Source: Verrucomicrobium spinosum DSM 4136 = JCM 18804
GTDB taxonomy: Bacteria; Verrucomicrobiota; Verrucomicrobiia; Verrucomicrobiales; Verrucomicrobiaceae
Assembly (NCBI RefSeq): GCF_000172155.1
Contig: NZ_ABIZ01000001.1
Span: 3,567,105 to 3,631,104, forward strand
Reading direction: 5' to 3'
Length of the DNA stretch: 64,000 bases
Positions 44,325 to 55,549 of this stretch are shown in pieces; within the stretch, counting starts at the first letter, position 1, and each line of letters opens with the position of its first letter. Below the pieces are notes generated by a model, which was given only the letters and a program-made list of their open reading frames with translations, did not search any database and was not told the DNA's origin. The position numbers were made by a program, and so were the translations under genes.

Positions 44325-44702
44325 TTAGCTCGGGAGTCTGTGGCAAATCTCAAGGCGATTCCCGCACGGATCCTCAAAGAAGATCGCATAGTATTGCGGT
44401 GCTTCATATCGGGGTCCTTCTACATGATTGGCTCCTGCTGCCACGGCGATCGCTCCCAGCCGGTTCACCTCGGAGGGTGACTCCGCCCAGAAGGCGATGC
44501 GGTTTTCATTGGGCTGGTGATTGGGAGATTCAGTGACGCCAAAGAACTCTGTCACCGGGCCCTCAGGTGCTTCAAACTGGAGCCAGCCTTCAATTTGCTC
44601 GTCCCGAGTGAAGCCAAGGGCTGGCAAGAGCGCCTCGTAGAAAGGCTGCACTATGGCCAGGCTGGATACGCGAAGGTCAACGTGATCGAAGCGACGTGAC
44701 AT
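44325..44702 (-). CDS. VOC-family (glyoxalase-like) protein
   Basis: A 125-residue vicinal-oxygen-chelate protein. Two beta-alpha-beta-beta-beta halves are visible: FDHVDLRVSSLAIVQPFYEALLPALG and NRIAFWAESPSEVNRLGAIAVAAG...FEDPCGNRLEICH. Candidate metal residues are His7 of the first strand and Glu of LEICH. The substrate is unknown (glyoxalase or resistance-type). It converges with the rhodanese gene, which ends 10 bp away. Confidence 0.8.
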   Translation of the reverse strand: MSRRFDHVDLRVSSLAIVQPFYEALLPALGFTRDEQIEGWLQFEAPEGPVTEFFGVTESPNHQPNENRIAFWAESPSEVNRLGAIAVAAGANHVEGPRYEAPQYYAIFFEDPCGNRLEICHRLPS

Positions 44703-44760
44703 GAGACGGAAGGGTGGGGGATTTGATCAAAGCGCGAGTTCCAGTGTCGGATCTGGTGCC

Positions 44761-45127
44761 ATGGAAACAAGCTCTCAACGTGTCCGGCTTGGCCAGTGGA
44801 TGCTTGTTGCCGTGGGTTTGGGAGTGAGCTTGCTCCTTCCCATCGCGCTGCCTTCTGTTTTTCGTGCCGTTGAGGCAGGTGTTCTGGGGTTTTGATGACC
44901 AGCCTGTTGGGGACATTCTCTTTTGGCTTGTGGTTGGCATTGTGGCGGCGATAGCACTCTTCGCTCTGACTTGCATGTTGTCTCGGGATGGCAGGAGACG
45001 GACCGCGCAATACCTCCTGGTGATCGTGGCGGTGTTTGAGCTGCTGGCCTGGCCGTGTGGGGTGCTCATGACCCATGATGTCGAACGGGTGAATGTTCGC
45101 GGGATTTTGTACTCGACTCCGGAGTGA
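44761..45127 (+). pseudogene. Small membrane protein split by a frameshift
   Basis: A first frame from 44761 (METSSQRVRLGQWMLVAVGL) encodes one membrane helix and stops just after VEAGVLGF. A second frame, open from 44864 to 45127, continues with DDQPVGDILFWLVVGIVAAI and two more helices, ending VRGILYSTPE. Joining at the GGGGTTTT run (44886-44893) gives one natural three-TM protein of about 120 residues. Either the gene is broken or the run was mis-sequenced. The function is unknown. It lies just upstream of the IS element. Confidence 0.5.
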
Positions 45128-45300
45128 TGGAGATGGTTGAGATGACCGGTCATGATAGGTCGGCCCTGTTCTGCTCTCGACGTGGTGGGACGAACGAGTT
45201 TCATCAAGGGCTGGTGAGGGGCGACCCCATGGGTAGTGCGCGTCCTGACCGCATAAATGCGGAACTCCAACCCGGCTTATGGAACGGATAGGGGGCTTCC

Positions 45301-46886
45301 CTAGCAGCCTGTCGGACTTTGAAAATGCGATTGGGCTGTGTTAGGTAGAGCGATGGCGAGCCGGTTTGTAGTCATTGATCACGACACCCCTCTGTTGCTG
45401 CCTCCTGACCTGAGGGACTGGCTTCCCGAGGACCATCTGGTGCATTTTATCATGGATGCGGTCAAACTGCTGGATCTGTGCCAGGCCAGGGTCAACACCC
45501 GGGGCACAGGTTACGCCCAGTACCCTCCTGGCATGATGCTGGGGCTGCTGATCTATTGCTATGCCACGGGCACCTTCAGCAGCCGCAAGATCGAGACGCT
45601 CACTTATGAGAGCGTGGCGGTGCGTTATCTGTGTGCGGACACCCACCCCGATCACGACAGCATCTGCAAGTTCCGGCGTGAGAACAAGGAGCTGCTGGAA
45701 AGCAGTTTTCATCAGGTGCTGGAGTGTGCCGCACGGCTCAACGTGCTGCAAGTGGGGCAGGTGGTGTTGTCGGTGGATGGCACCAAGATTTTGGCCAGCG
45801 CCAGCAAGCACAGCGCCGTGAGCCATGGGCACGCCCAGCAGCAGTTGCTGCTGCTGGAGGAGCAGATCAAAGAGCTCACGGCCAAAGCCGAGGCCGCAGA
45901 CAGCACGCCGTTGCGCGAGGGGCTGAGTCTGCCTGAGGAGATCCGGCGGCGTCAGAAGCGGCAGGAAAAGCTGCGGGAGGCAGTGCAGGTCATCGAGCAA
46001 AGAGCTCGTGAGCGGCATCAGCAGGAGCAGGCGGCCTATGAACGCAAGCTTCAGGAGCGCCAGGACCGGGAACAAGCGCGGGGCAAAAAGACCGGAGGCA
46101 AGGCCCCTCAACCACCCAAGGAAGGGCCTCAAGCCAAAGACCAGTACAACTTTACCGATCCACAGAGCCGGATCATGAAACACGGCGGTGGGGAGCACTT
46201 TGAGCAAAGTTACAATGCGCAAGCGGCCGTTGAGGTGCAAAGCCGCCTTGTGGTGAGCCAGCTGGTCAGCGATGCGCCCAACGACAAGGAGCAGCTGGTG
46301 CCGGTGCTGGAAAACAAAAGCCCCGTTGTGCAGAGCCTCAGCGTGGTGCTGGTGGACAGCGGTTACTACAGTGAGGCGGCGATCCGACAGGTGGAGGTGC
46401 CTGATGCAGACACCGGGGTGAGTCCGCAGGTGTATGCGGCGACGCGACGGCACAAGCACGGGCGTAGTGTCAAGGACCTTGAGCAGCATGACGATCCGCC
46501 GCCACCACCGCCCGGAGCGCCGGTCAAAGCGATCATGGAGCAGCGGTTGGAAACCCAGGAGGGCAAAGCCCTCTACGGGTTGCGCAAGCAGACGGTGGAA
46601 CCTGTGTTTGGCATCATCAAATCTGCGATGGGCTTTCGTCGGTTCAGCCTGCGCGGGCTCACGAAAGTGGGGCTGGAGTGGACGCTGGTCACGCTCAGTT
46701 ACAATCTCAAGCGTCTGTATCACCTTGGGACAAGGCTCCCAGCCTGAAGAAAGCGGCTCAAGCGAGCTCAGCGGCGGGAAATGCAACGACACGGCTGGCT
46801 CCAACCGCGCCTCATCCATCTGACACGACGACTCCGGTTCCCCGATCGCACTCCTGCAGCATCCAGCAAATCCGACAGGCTGCTAG
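45301..46886 (+). mobile_element. Complete IS1182-like insertion sequence
   Basis: Flanked by 16-bp perfect inverted repeats, CTAGCAGCCTGTCGGA at 45301-45316 and its complement at 46871-46886. The outer CTAG is itself palindromic and could be a 4-bp target duplication, making the IR core CAGCCTGTCGGA. It carries one transposase gene and about 120 bp of 3' non-coding DNA. It lies between the frameshifted membrane gene and a PEP-CTERM gene and interrupts neither. Confidence 0.85.
45353..46747 (+). CDS. IS1182-family DDE transposase
   Basis: About 464 residues from the ATG at 45353 (MASRFVVIDHDTPLLLPPDL); the frame extends 15 bp upstream. DUF772-like N-terminal domain (LPEDHLVHFIMDAVKLLDL, YPPGMMLGLLIYCYATGTFSSRKIE, DSICKFRRENKELL), then the DDE core: SVDGTKI (first Asp), VVLVDSGYYSE (second Asp) and TVEPVFGIIKSAMGFRRF (Glu). 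A long charged coiled-coil insertion (about 165-255) and a poly-Pro stretch lie within. The frame is intact, so the element may be active. Confidence 0.9.
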   Translation: MASRFVVIDHDTPLLLPPDLRDWLPEDHLVHFIMDAVKLLDLCQARVNTRGTGYAQYPPGMMLGLLIYCYATGTFSSRKIETLTYESVAVRYLCADTHPDHDSICKFRRENKELLESSFHQVLECAARLNVLQVGQVVLSVDGTKILASASKHSAVSHGHAQQQLLLLEEQIKELTAKAEAADSTPLREGLSLPEEIRRRQKRQEKLREAVQVIEQRARERHQQEQAAYERKLQERQDREQARGKKTGGKAPQPPKEGPQAKDQYNFTDPQSRIMKHGGGEHFEQSYNAQAAVEVQSRLVVSQLVSDAPNDKEQLVPVLENKSPVVQSLSVVLVDSGYYSEAAIRQVEVPDADTGVSPQVYAATRRHKHGRSVKDLEQHDDPPPPPPGAPVKAIMEQRLETQEGKALYGLRKQTVEPVFGIIKSAMGFRRFSLRGLTKVGLEWTLVTLSYNLKRLYHLGTRLPA

Positions 46887-46943
46887 TGCGGGGCGATGAG
46901 GCAGGATTTGCAAGGGGCTTCTAGCGAGCCCCTGTCCTTCGGT

Positions 46944-47651
46944 CTATCTCCGTGGCCGCTGTCTCCGCATAGTGGCGGCAATGCCGGTGAGGAACAGCAG
47001 AAGACTACCGGGCTCCGGGACGGGGGCGACGGCAAGGTTGATCTTCGTGAGGGAAGCGCTCTGTCCGAGTGCGGCCACCAAGGTGTTGCCAGCTATCTGA
47101 ATGTTGACCGGTTGGACATTGTTCACCTCACCCGTCGTGAAGCTAAAGGTAAAGGACTCGGTCGTTGTTTGATCCACGAGGCCGAGCAGCGTGCTGGTGG
47201 GCGTCTGGTAGATCGTTGCCCCATTCACCAGAACGTTCACATTTAGCGAACTGAGGATGGAGACTGTGGCTGACGAGTTGCCACTAATGGTGAGGTTGTA
47301 GGTGGTATTGTCCAGCAGGGTGATTCCCGTAAACGCCTTGGTGGCAGAGAAGCTTCCTGCGACGCCAGCGACTCCTCCCTGGGCAATCTGAAACAACCCC
47401 CCGGAATCATCGGCAATTCCTGGGTTCAATGTCATCGTCTGGGTGGACAGGACTCCCGCAAACGTATTGGAGGCATTCCATCCTGCTCCAAGATTTGAAT
47501 TGGTGGTGGTGCCCACCGTGGCCACCAGAGTCGTCTGCGTGACCGTCTCCGATGGAGTTCGGTCCAACGCGTTCGCAATGAGCACCTGAGCCGATGCTGT
47601 GGAAGCACCGATCCAGAGCCCTGCCGCCAGGATGATTAGCAGGGGTTTCAT
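46944..47651 (-). CDS. PEP-CTERM secreted protein
   Basis: A 235-residue exported protein: signal peptide MKPLLIILAAGLWIGASTASA, a Thr/Ser/Asn-rich beta domain, and a C-terminal PVPEPGSLLLFLTGIAATMRRQRPRR, a canonical PEP-CTERM signal (PEP motif, hydrophobic helix, Arg cluster). Such proteins are processed by an exosortase and displayed or released. No enzymatic motif is seen. The IS element ends 57 bp past its stop. Confidence 0.85.
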   Translation of the reverse strand: MKPLLIILAAGLWIGASTASAQVLIANALDRTPSETVTQTTLVATVGTTTNSNLGAGWNASNTFAGVLSTQTMTLNPGIADDSGGLFQIAQGGVAGVAGSFSATKAFTGITLLDNTTYNLTISGNSSATVSILSSLNVNVLVNGATIYQTPTSTLLGLVDQTTTESFTFSFTTGEVNNVQPVNIQIAGNTLVAALGQSASLTKINLAVAPVPEPGSLLLFLTGIAATMRRQRPRR

Positions 47652-47723
47652 GAGTCGCCATAAAGATAAGAAAAAGTAATGATAAAGGCAACATCTATTT
47701 ATTAGCGGCGCTACTGCATAATG

Positions 47724-47760
47724 AAAAACCCGTTTCCGAAGGCGGTCCGGAAACGGGTTT
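47724..47760 (-). terminator. Terminator of the ATPase/W-x-D operon
   Basis: A 13-bp perfect stem (47726-47738 with 47748-47760). On the minus strand it lies just past the stop at 47787 and is followed by a T run. Confidence 0.85.
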
Positions 47761-47786
47761 AATGGGGCGTCAGGCTTTGGGAAGGG

Positions 47787-50700
47787 TCACTTCAACTTCT
47801 GTCCTGCCTCCTCGATCCAACCTGCATCGGGCATGGCGTAGGGACGGAAGGTTTCCAGAGTGCCTTCGTGCTCGTTGTAGAACAGAGCCCGGTGCAGCCC
47901 CAGATTGCTGGCCTTGGGGGAGTCAATCAGGCTCGCAGAATCGTTGGCGCTCATCTGGAAGACCACTCGCATCTCAAACTCGCTCAGCGCCTTGCGGCTC
48001 AGAGAGCGGTTGACGTTGTTAAACGTATCCACCGTGGTGATGACGTGCATCCCGAGGGAGCTGCCCTCGGTGATGAGATCCACGAACTGGGTGCCTGGGT
48101 TGCCACCCCCTTCGTCGTCACTGCTCATGGAGAAGCTGAAGTCATCCTCCTGACGCAGCTTCTTGTACTTGTGCAGGCCATGGATGAGCAGGAAGACCGC
48201 GGGGGCGCGGGAAGCTTCGATCTCACCGTTGCTGCGGGCCTTCATCTCGGTGGAGAGTTCGGACATGATCGTGCCGATGTCCTGGCCCCGTGAGACGATG
48301 ACTTCGTGAGGCACAGCCGCGATGGCCCGCTCGATGAAGTCTGAATCCGTGGTGCCCGGGGTGCACCCGTGGAGCACCACAAACTTGGCGCCTCCCACAG
48401 GATACTGGGCGGCCAGGGAGAGCAGGGAGGTGCCCAATAGGGTGAGCGCAGCTTCGTCCCGCTGTCCGACAATGAGCAGGTGATTCCCGCTCTGACGATG
48501 GAAGGCGGCTTCCGTGGGCCCCTTGATAGAATTCGGCGCACCGAGCCAGGCCTTGCCAGCCAGAGGCTGACTGGCGGGTTTGGTGTCGAGCGCAAAGCGG
48601 AGCAGTTGGTTCTCGCGAAGATCGGCGGGGGCGTTGCCTTCGAAGACGATGGGGGAGGTGTACTCGTGTCCGCGCTCCACGGCCAGATCGTGGACCTTGT
48701 CCAGCCACTCGTCCCGTTCATCATCTCCCAGCCAGACCACCTGGAACGGGCTGTTGCCTTCGATTGCGCCAGCGGCATCATTGTAGATGCCCTCGCCCGG
48801 ACGGGTGAGGAGGCGGGGGGCAGAGTTGTTCTCATCCATGATGAGGTAGGCGTCTGCTTCATTGCACTGGAGGGCCACACGAATGACCATCTGGCCCAGC
48901 GTGGCGCGGGCCAGCGAGTAGGCGCCGCCCAGTGTCTGTGAACCCAGGAGCACATGGATGCCAAAGGCGCGGCCTTGACGGACGATGCGGTCAAAAAGCA
49001 GGGAAGCCGTCTGGGCGATGGTGTCATCGTCCACGAAGAACTCCTGGAACTCGTCAATGAGCAGCAGGGACCGAGGCATGGGCTCGGTGCCGCCCGCCCG
49101 CTTGTAGCCAGCGACGTCCTGCACCCCGAGCTTCCGAAACATGTCTCCACGACGTTTCAGTTCGCCGTCCACACGCTGAAGCACGCTCAAGGCGAACTCA
49201 CGATCACTCTCAATGGCGACCACCTTGGCGTGAGGCAGTTTTTTCGAGGCATAGCACTTGAATTCAACCCCTTTCTTGAAGTCGATGAGATAGAACTCCA
49301 CTTCTTCCGGGCTGCAGGTGAGCGCGAGGTTGGTGATGATGACGTGGAAGAGCGTCGATTTCCCTGAACCCGTCTTTCCAGCGAAGAGGGCGTGTTGCCG
49401 GGTGCCTTTGCCGATGGCCAGGTACTGGAGTTTGGTGGCACCTGTGCGTCCGATGGCGATGCGCAGTTCGTTGGTGGTTTCGCCCGTCCAGAGTTCTCCT
49501 GGCGGCGGGGCGATCTGGGAAAAGGGCACCTGGACGATGTTGGAGTCGATGCTGCTCTTGCCGATCCGGTGGACGAGTTGCACGGCGAGGTCCGGATTGG
49601 GCGGGGCGTCGAACACCAGGGTGGCACCAGACTTCTTCACCACATCGTCCGCCAGGACAAAGCCATTCCGTTCCTTGCGCAGGCAGATGCTGTTCTGACG
49701 CAGTTCGTCGGGCGTGAACCCATCTGGAAGGGGGTGGCGTTGATCCCAATGAATGAGCGTGTAGATGCCACAGCGAGGGCCGCTGGTGGCAATGCTCTGT
49801 AGTCGTTTGGCCGCGGTCTCGCTGAAGTTCACGGGGAAGTCGGCGATGACGAGGAAATGATATTTTTCCGCCACGCTCCCCGCCTGCTCATTGTACTCGG
49901 TGATCGAGGCGTACTCATTCCGAAGGTACATCTGGATGACCTTCTCGATGTGTTCGCTCAACTCGGCGAGGCGCTCCTCGATCTGGTCGCGCTGCGTCCA
50001 GATACGTCGGTTGATGAGCGTTTCCTCGTAGTCGGAGAGGTGCATGAGGCCGGCGAAACTCTGGCCCAGTCCCACCGGGTCAATGATCGTGAAGCTGAGC
50101 TTGCCGGGAGGGGTGGTTGCCAGGAGGCGGAGGATGATGTTGTTCAGCGCATCTATGGCGGTGGTGCCACCCGGTTCGTTGGTCTCGAACAACAGGGAGC
50201 CCTGATAGGGGAAGGAGAGTGAAAGCGGGATGGAGAGCTTTGACGGTCCGGGGAGGGCAAGGCGCGGATCCTTGGGCAGAGTGGCGGTCGGTCGAGCCAG
50301 ATCCACTTCGAGCTGGGCGAAGCGTGTGGCGGGGGTGAAGTCTGTCGGGGGCTTCCAGCCCTCTGCATAACCCGCATGCCATTGGGGGAACCGTGCGGCG
50401 GTGGCCGAGTTCATCTGGCTGATGGCATCATAGATCGGAGTGATCTCGCTCTTCCATTCGGTCTCGATTTGATGCCAGCGTGCGCTCTCGCCAGACTCTA
50501 GGGAGGCGACATCGGCCTGTTGGGCGGCACGCAACTGGGAGATGATGGCGGAGTCTGTATTCGATACGGAATCAATCTTGTGGGTTTGCTCGGCCTCCAC
50601 GCGTGCCAGACGGCTGGCAAGGGTGTGGTCAATCTTTGCCAGCAGTCGGGGATGTTGTGCCGCGAGCTTGGCCTTCGTGCGCTCCTCGAACTCCTGAGCC

Positions 50701-51677
50701 ACCTCGTCGGCGCGCAGCTTCTGTTCCTCGATTTCCGCCACTTCACGGTCGAACGCGTCCTGTAGTGCTCCGCGGCCCTGTTGAGTATGCGAATCCACGG
50801 TGGCCCGGCAGCTGTCCTGGAGGAAGCGGGCTTCCTTGATCGATGCGGCCAGTTCTTTGGCCAGCGGTTTCACCTTGGACATGCCGATGAGGTGGATGAT
50901 CCAGACGGAGATGAATGCCACAGCGCAGCCCGTGGCGACGACGCCGTAGTCCTTAGGATGAAGCCCCATCCCATACAAGGCACCCAGGCCGACCAGGACG
51001 ATGCCGAGAGCGAAGAAGGTGAGAGGGACTTTTGCAAAAAGCCGGGGGAGGGGGAACTGCTTGAATTCCTCCAGTTGCTTCTCACCGGCTGCCAGATGGG
51101 CCTGTAGGTGGTTGAGCCACTCCACCTCCTCACCCGCAGGGATGGGGCCCGGAAGAGGGGCCTTGCGACGAACCCGGATCATGCTGATAAACGAGCTGGA
51201 GCCCGCGAAGGCATCTCGCGTGCGGTGCAACAGATCGGTGAACTGTGACTGATAGGTGGCCAGACGGCGGGTGAACTCCGGGTTGATCACGCCGGATGCT
51301 TCCAACTGACGTTCCAAACGGAAGCGACGCATTTGCAGTTCGCCCAGCCAGCTTTCCCGTACCTCCCTAACGCGGCGGGGTAGATGCCGGGTGAGGACCA
51401 GATGGGAGCGTTCCACGCGCGTACGCCGCCTTTCATAGACGTGCTTGAGACGCGCTGACTCAGCCTCCAGATGTGCCTGGGCTTCGGAAACTTCGCGGTC
51501 GAGCCGGCCTTGCGCCTGATCAATGGTGACCTGATGTTTTTGTGTGACGATATTGCGCTGTGTGCGCAGTTCCTTCTGTAGCTGATCCTCGCGCTTGGCG
51601 AAGTCTGCCACTTTGCTTTCCAGTGCGCCGAGCAACTCGACGCTCCGGCTGGCTCTGAGATCCAACCCGTTACTCAC
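47787..51677 (-). CDS. FtsK/SpoIIIE-type ATPase, EccC/YukB-like, of a type-VII-like module
   Basis: A 1296-residue protein starting at a GTG (51677). The N-terminal about 210 residues are a coiled coil; two membrane helices follow (about 216-240 LTFFALGIVLVGLGALYGMG and 248-270), then a second coiled coil (about 275-400). Three FtsK-like domains come next. The first (about 460-700) has a degenerate P-loop. The second has Walker A GKTGSGKST (about 763-771) and Walker B LLLIDEFQEFF (about 868). The third (about 1065-1260) reads LIVGQRDEAALT with no P-loop Lys. This triple arrangement is that of EccC/EssC, the motor of type VII secretion, but here only the middle domain looks active. It is the last gene of a four-gene operon with the W-x-D proteins, whose reading frame overlaps its start. 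Confidence 0.85.
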   Translation of the reverse strand: MSNGLDLRASRSVELLGALESKVADFAKREDQLQKELRTQRNIVTQKHQVTIDQAQGRLDREVSEAQAHLEAESARLKHVYERRRTRVERSHLVLTRHLPRRVREVRESWLGELQMRRFRLERQLEASGVINPEFTRRLATYQSQFTDLLHRTRDAFAGSSSFISMIRVRRKAPLPGPIPAGEEVEWLNHLQAHLAAGEKQLEEFKQFPLPRLFAKVPLTFFALGIVLVGLGALYGMGLHPKDYGVVATGCAVAFISVWIIHLIGMSKVKPLAKELAASIKEARFLQDSCRATVDSHTQQGRGALQDAFDREVAEIEEQKLRADEVAQEFEERTKAKLAAQHPRLLAKIDHTLASRLARVEAEQTHKIDSVSNTDSAIISQLRAAQQADVASLESGESARWHQIETEWKSEITPIYDAISQMNSATAARFPQWHAGYAEGWKPPTDFTPATRFAQLEVDLARPTATLPKDPRLALPGPSKLSIPLSLSFPYQGSLLFETNEPGGTTAIDALNNIILRLLATTPPGKLSFTIIDPVGLGQSFAGLMHLSDYEETLINRRIWTQRDQIEERLAELSEHIEKVIQMYLRNEYASITEYNEQAGSVAEKYHFLVIADFPVNFSETAAKRLQSIATSGPRCGIYTLIHWDQRHPLPDGFTPDELRQNSICLRKERNGFVLADDVVKKSGATLVFDAPPNPDLAVQLVHRIGKSSIDSNIVQVPFSQIAPPPGELWTGETTNELRIAIGRTGATKLQYLAIGKGTRQHALFAGKTGSGKSTLFHVIITNLALTCSPEEVEFYLIDFKKGVEFKCYASKKLPHAKVVAIESDREFALSVLQRVDGELKRRGDMFRKLGVQDVAGYKRAGGTEPMPRSLLLIDEFQEFFVDDDTIAQTASLLFDRIVRQGRAFGIHVLLGSQTLGGAYSLARATLGQMVIRVALQCNEADAYLIMDENNSAPRLLTRPGEGIYNDAAGAIEGNSPFQVVWLGDDERDEWLDKVHDLAVERGHEYTSPIVFEGNAPADLRENQLLRFALDTKPASQPLAGKAWLGAPNSIKGPTEAAFHRQSGNHLLIVGQRDEAALTLLGTSLLSLAAQYPVGGAKFVVLHGCTPGTTDSDFIERAIAAVPHEVIVSRGQDIGTIMSELSTEMKARSNGEIEASRAPAVFLLIHGLHKYKKLRQEDDFSFSMSSDDEGGGNPGTQFVDLITEGSSLGMHVITTVDTFNNVNRSLSRKALSEFEMRVVFQMSANDSASLIDSPKASNLGLHRALFYNEHEGTLETFRPYAMPDAGWIEEAGQKLK

Positions 51678-51882
51678 AGTCGTTTTTCACCTTTCTAAGC
51701 AAATTGTCCATCTCCTCCATGACGTTCCGCGCATGGGTCACCAGATGCGGAAGTTTTTCGAGGTAGTGTTCCTGAAACTCTAGGGCCTTTTGGTCCCGCC
51801 AACTGGACCGCGTTTGCTGCCATTCCACCGTCAATTCACGGAGGGCTTGGGCGAGATTGGAGGCGCTGACGCGAGTGCTCAT
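51670..51882 (-). CDS. Small W-x-D helical-hairpin protein (WXG100-like)
   Basis: A 70-residue protein, starting MSTRVSASNLAQALRELTVE. The central turn is SWRDQKALEFQEHYLEKLP with Trp28-Arg-Asp30 where WXG100 proteins have W-x-G, flanked by two long amphipathic helices. It is shorter than the usual about 100 residues. Its stop overlaps the ATPase start by 8 bp, which argues for coupling in stoichiometry and function. By analogy it would be a secreted substrate or chaperone partner of the ATPase (inference). The open frame extends upstream over the next gene, but those residues belong to the coiled-coil protein's antiframe. Confidence 0.75.
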   Translation of the reverse strand: MSTRVSASNLAQALRELTVEWQQTRSSWRDQKALEFQEHYLEKLPHLVTHARNVMEEMDNLLRKVKNDCE

Positions 51883-51955
51883 GTGATAGGAAAAAGAAGC
51901 GGCTGAAAAGAATCGAAAACGCCGTGGCGGACGAGGAGTCTTTAGGGACAAAACC

Positions 51956-52492
51956 TCAGGAGGGTTGTTCAGATTCCGCCGCACTCGGCAAGGAGGTGCT
52001 TGGCCCGGAGGGGGCGGGACCTCCCACCTGATGATAGGACTCCAGAATCTTCTGAACCTGGTCCAAATAGGCGACGGCTTTGGGCAGATCGTGATCCACA
52101 TAATCCCGCAGCATCTCCATCTTTCGCACATGGGGATCAAAGGTGCTGTCGAAGTTCCGGTTCCACGCTTTGACCCGCTCCAGTTTTTGCTCCGCCTCGG
52201 CGACGGCTGCCTTGGCCTTCCGGACAGCGGCTTGTTGCTGGGAGGGGGAGTCCACGAACTCGGACATCCGGGCCGTCATGAGCTCGCCTTCTACCTGCTC
52301 CAACATGCGTCGGCGCCGACGAATCTGCCCTTCCCAATGAGTGCGCTGTTCCGTCTGTACCCAGGCACGGGCACGGCGGATCTCGTCGCCCGACTGGTCA
52401 AGCGAGCGCCGGGCCTTCGTGATGAAAATGACGAGGTGCGCCCGGAAGCTCTGGAGGGCGTCGAGTGAGGTGATTTTTGCCTGATCAGCCAT
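51956..52492 (-). CDS. Coiled-coil protein of the W-x-D operon
   Basis: A 178-residue highly helical protein (MADQAKITSLDALQSFRAHL). It has heptad-like charged segments (about 15-150), a W-E-G triplet at 53-55 inside THWEGQIRRRRR, and a Pro/Ser-rich C-tail (GGPAPSGPSTSLPSAAESEQ). No known domain. It sits between the two W-x-D proteins. It could be a bacterial analogue of an EspC- or EssA-like accessory, a scaffold, or a substrate; these are guesses. No membrane segment or signal peptide. Confidence 0.7.
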   Translation of the reverse strand: MADQAKITSLDALQSFRAHLVIFITKARRSLDQSGDEIRRARAWVQTEQRTHWEGQIRRRRRMLEQVEGELMTARMSEFVDSPSQQQAAVRKAKAAVAEAEQKLERVKAWNRNFDSTFDPHVRKMEMLRDYVDHDLPKAVAYLDQVQKILESYHQVGGPAPSGPSTSLPSAAESEQPS

Positions 52493-52510
52493 GATATGCT
52501 GGAAAGCAGC

Positions 52511-52783
52511 TTAACGTTGATCGAGGTATTGTTCGATGCGTTGCGCCTTTCGCAGGAGAAAAGGAGTGTGCTTTTCAGAGATCTCCACGAATTTTTTGAG
52601 AGCTTTCATGGTGGTGATGAACTCCTCGGCAAACTTCTCATGCTCCTGATCCTGCCAGGTGCCGCTCAGCGCCGCGAAACGAGCATTCAAAGCCGAGGCC
52701 TTGGTCTGCACTTCGTCATTGAAGCGCTTCAGCTCCTTGGCGAAGCGTCGCACCTCCTCTGGATCCATGATTGCCTGTGCCAT
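52511..52783 (-). CDS. WXG100-like protein with W-x-D turn
   Basis: A 90-residue protein; the ATG at 52783 (MAQAIMDPEEVRRFAKELKR) is chosen because residues upstream in the frame are non-helical and Arg-rich. Size and helix-turn-helix layout match WXG100. The turn reads GTWQDQEHEKFAEEF (Trp43-Gln-Asp45), so Gly is replaced by Asp, exactly as in the 70-residue partner. It is the first gene of the operon, with the long upstream region 52784-53026. A candidate substrate of the ATPase (inference). Confidence 0.8.
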   Translation of the reverse strand: MAQAIMDPEEVRRFAKELKRFNDEVQTKASALNARFAALSGTWQDQEHEKFAEEFITTMKALKKFVEISEKHTPFLLRKAQRIEQYLDQR

Positions 52784-52953
52784 ATGTATAAAAGTACGTC
52801 TGTGAGTCCTCGTGGACCTTGATTGAACCCTCGCAATTTGCCTTTGGTTGTACCATTTATGCATATTCGAGGGAGGAGGGGCGAGGCAAAAATCCCCACC
52901 TGAGGGGAAAAGCACCTTCTTCAGGAAGGCGTCTCAGCCTCGCATCGAATGCA

Positions 52954-52990
52954 AAAAATAGACCCTCCTGCCGACGGGCGGACAGGAGGG
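52954..52990 (-). terminator. Terminator of pyrG
   Basis: CCCTCCTG (52963-52970) pairs with CAGGAGGG (52983-52990); on the minus strand the stem is followed by TCTATTTTTT. It ends the kdsB-pyrG transcript and separates it from the W-x-D operon. Confidence 0.85.
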
Positions 52991-53026
52991 TGGTGATACT
53001 AAGGGCCTACCAGCTGAGGGCGGATC

Positions 53027-55466
<2,440 letters not shown>

Positions 55467-55549
55467 TTTCCGCACCTTCCGTCCCCTACCAATTGAGGGT
55501 GGACGGACATCCTGCTTGCGGTGACCTGTTTCCCCGGCAAACTCAATCT

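Noticed and set aside
45341-46819. Minus-strand frame of 492 codons opposite the transposase
   Set aside because: Shadow of the DDE transposase, which has all its motifs on the plus strand.
46944-47651. PEP-CTERM gene as part of the IS element
   Set aside because: It lies outside the inverted repeats and has its own signal peptide and sorting tail.
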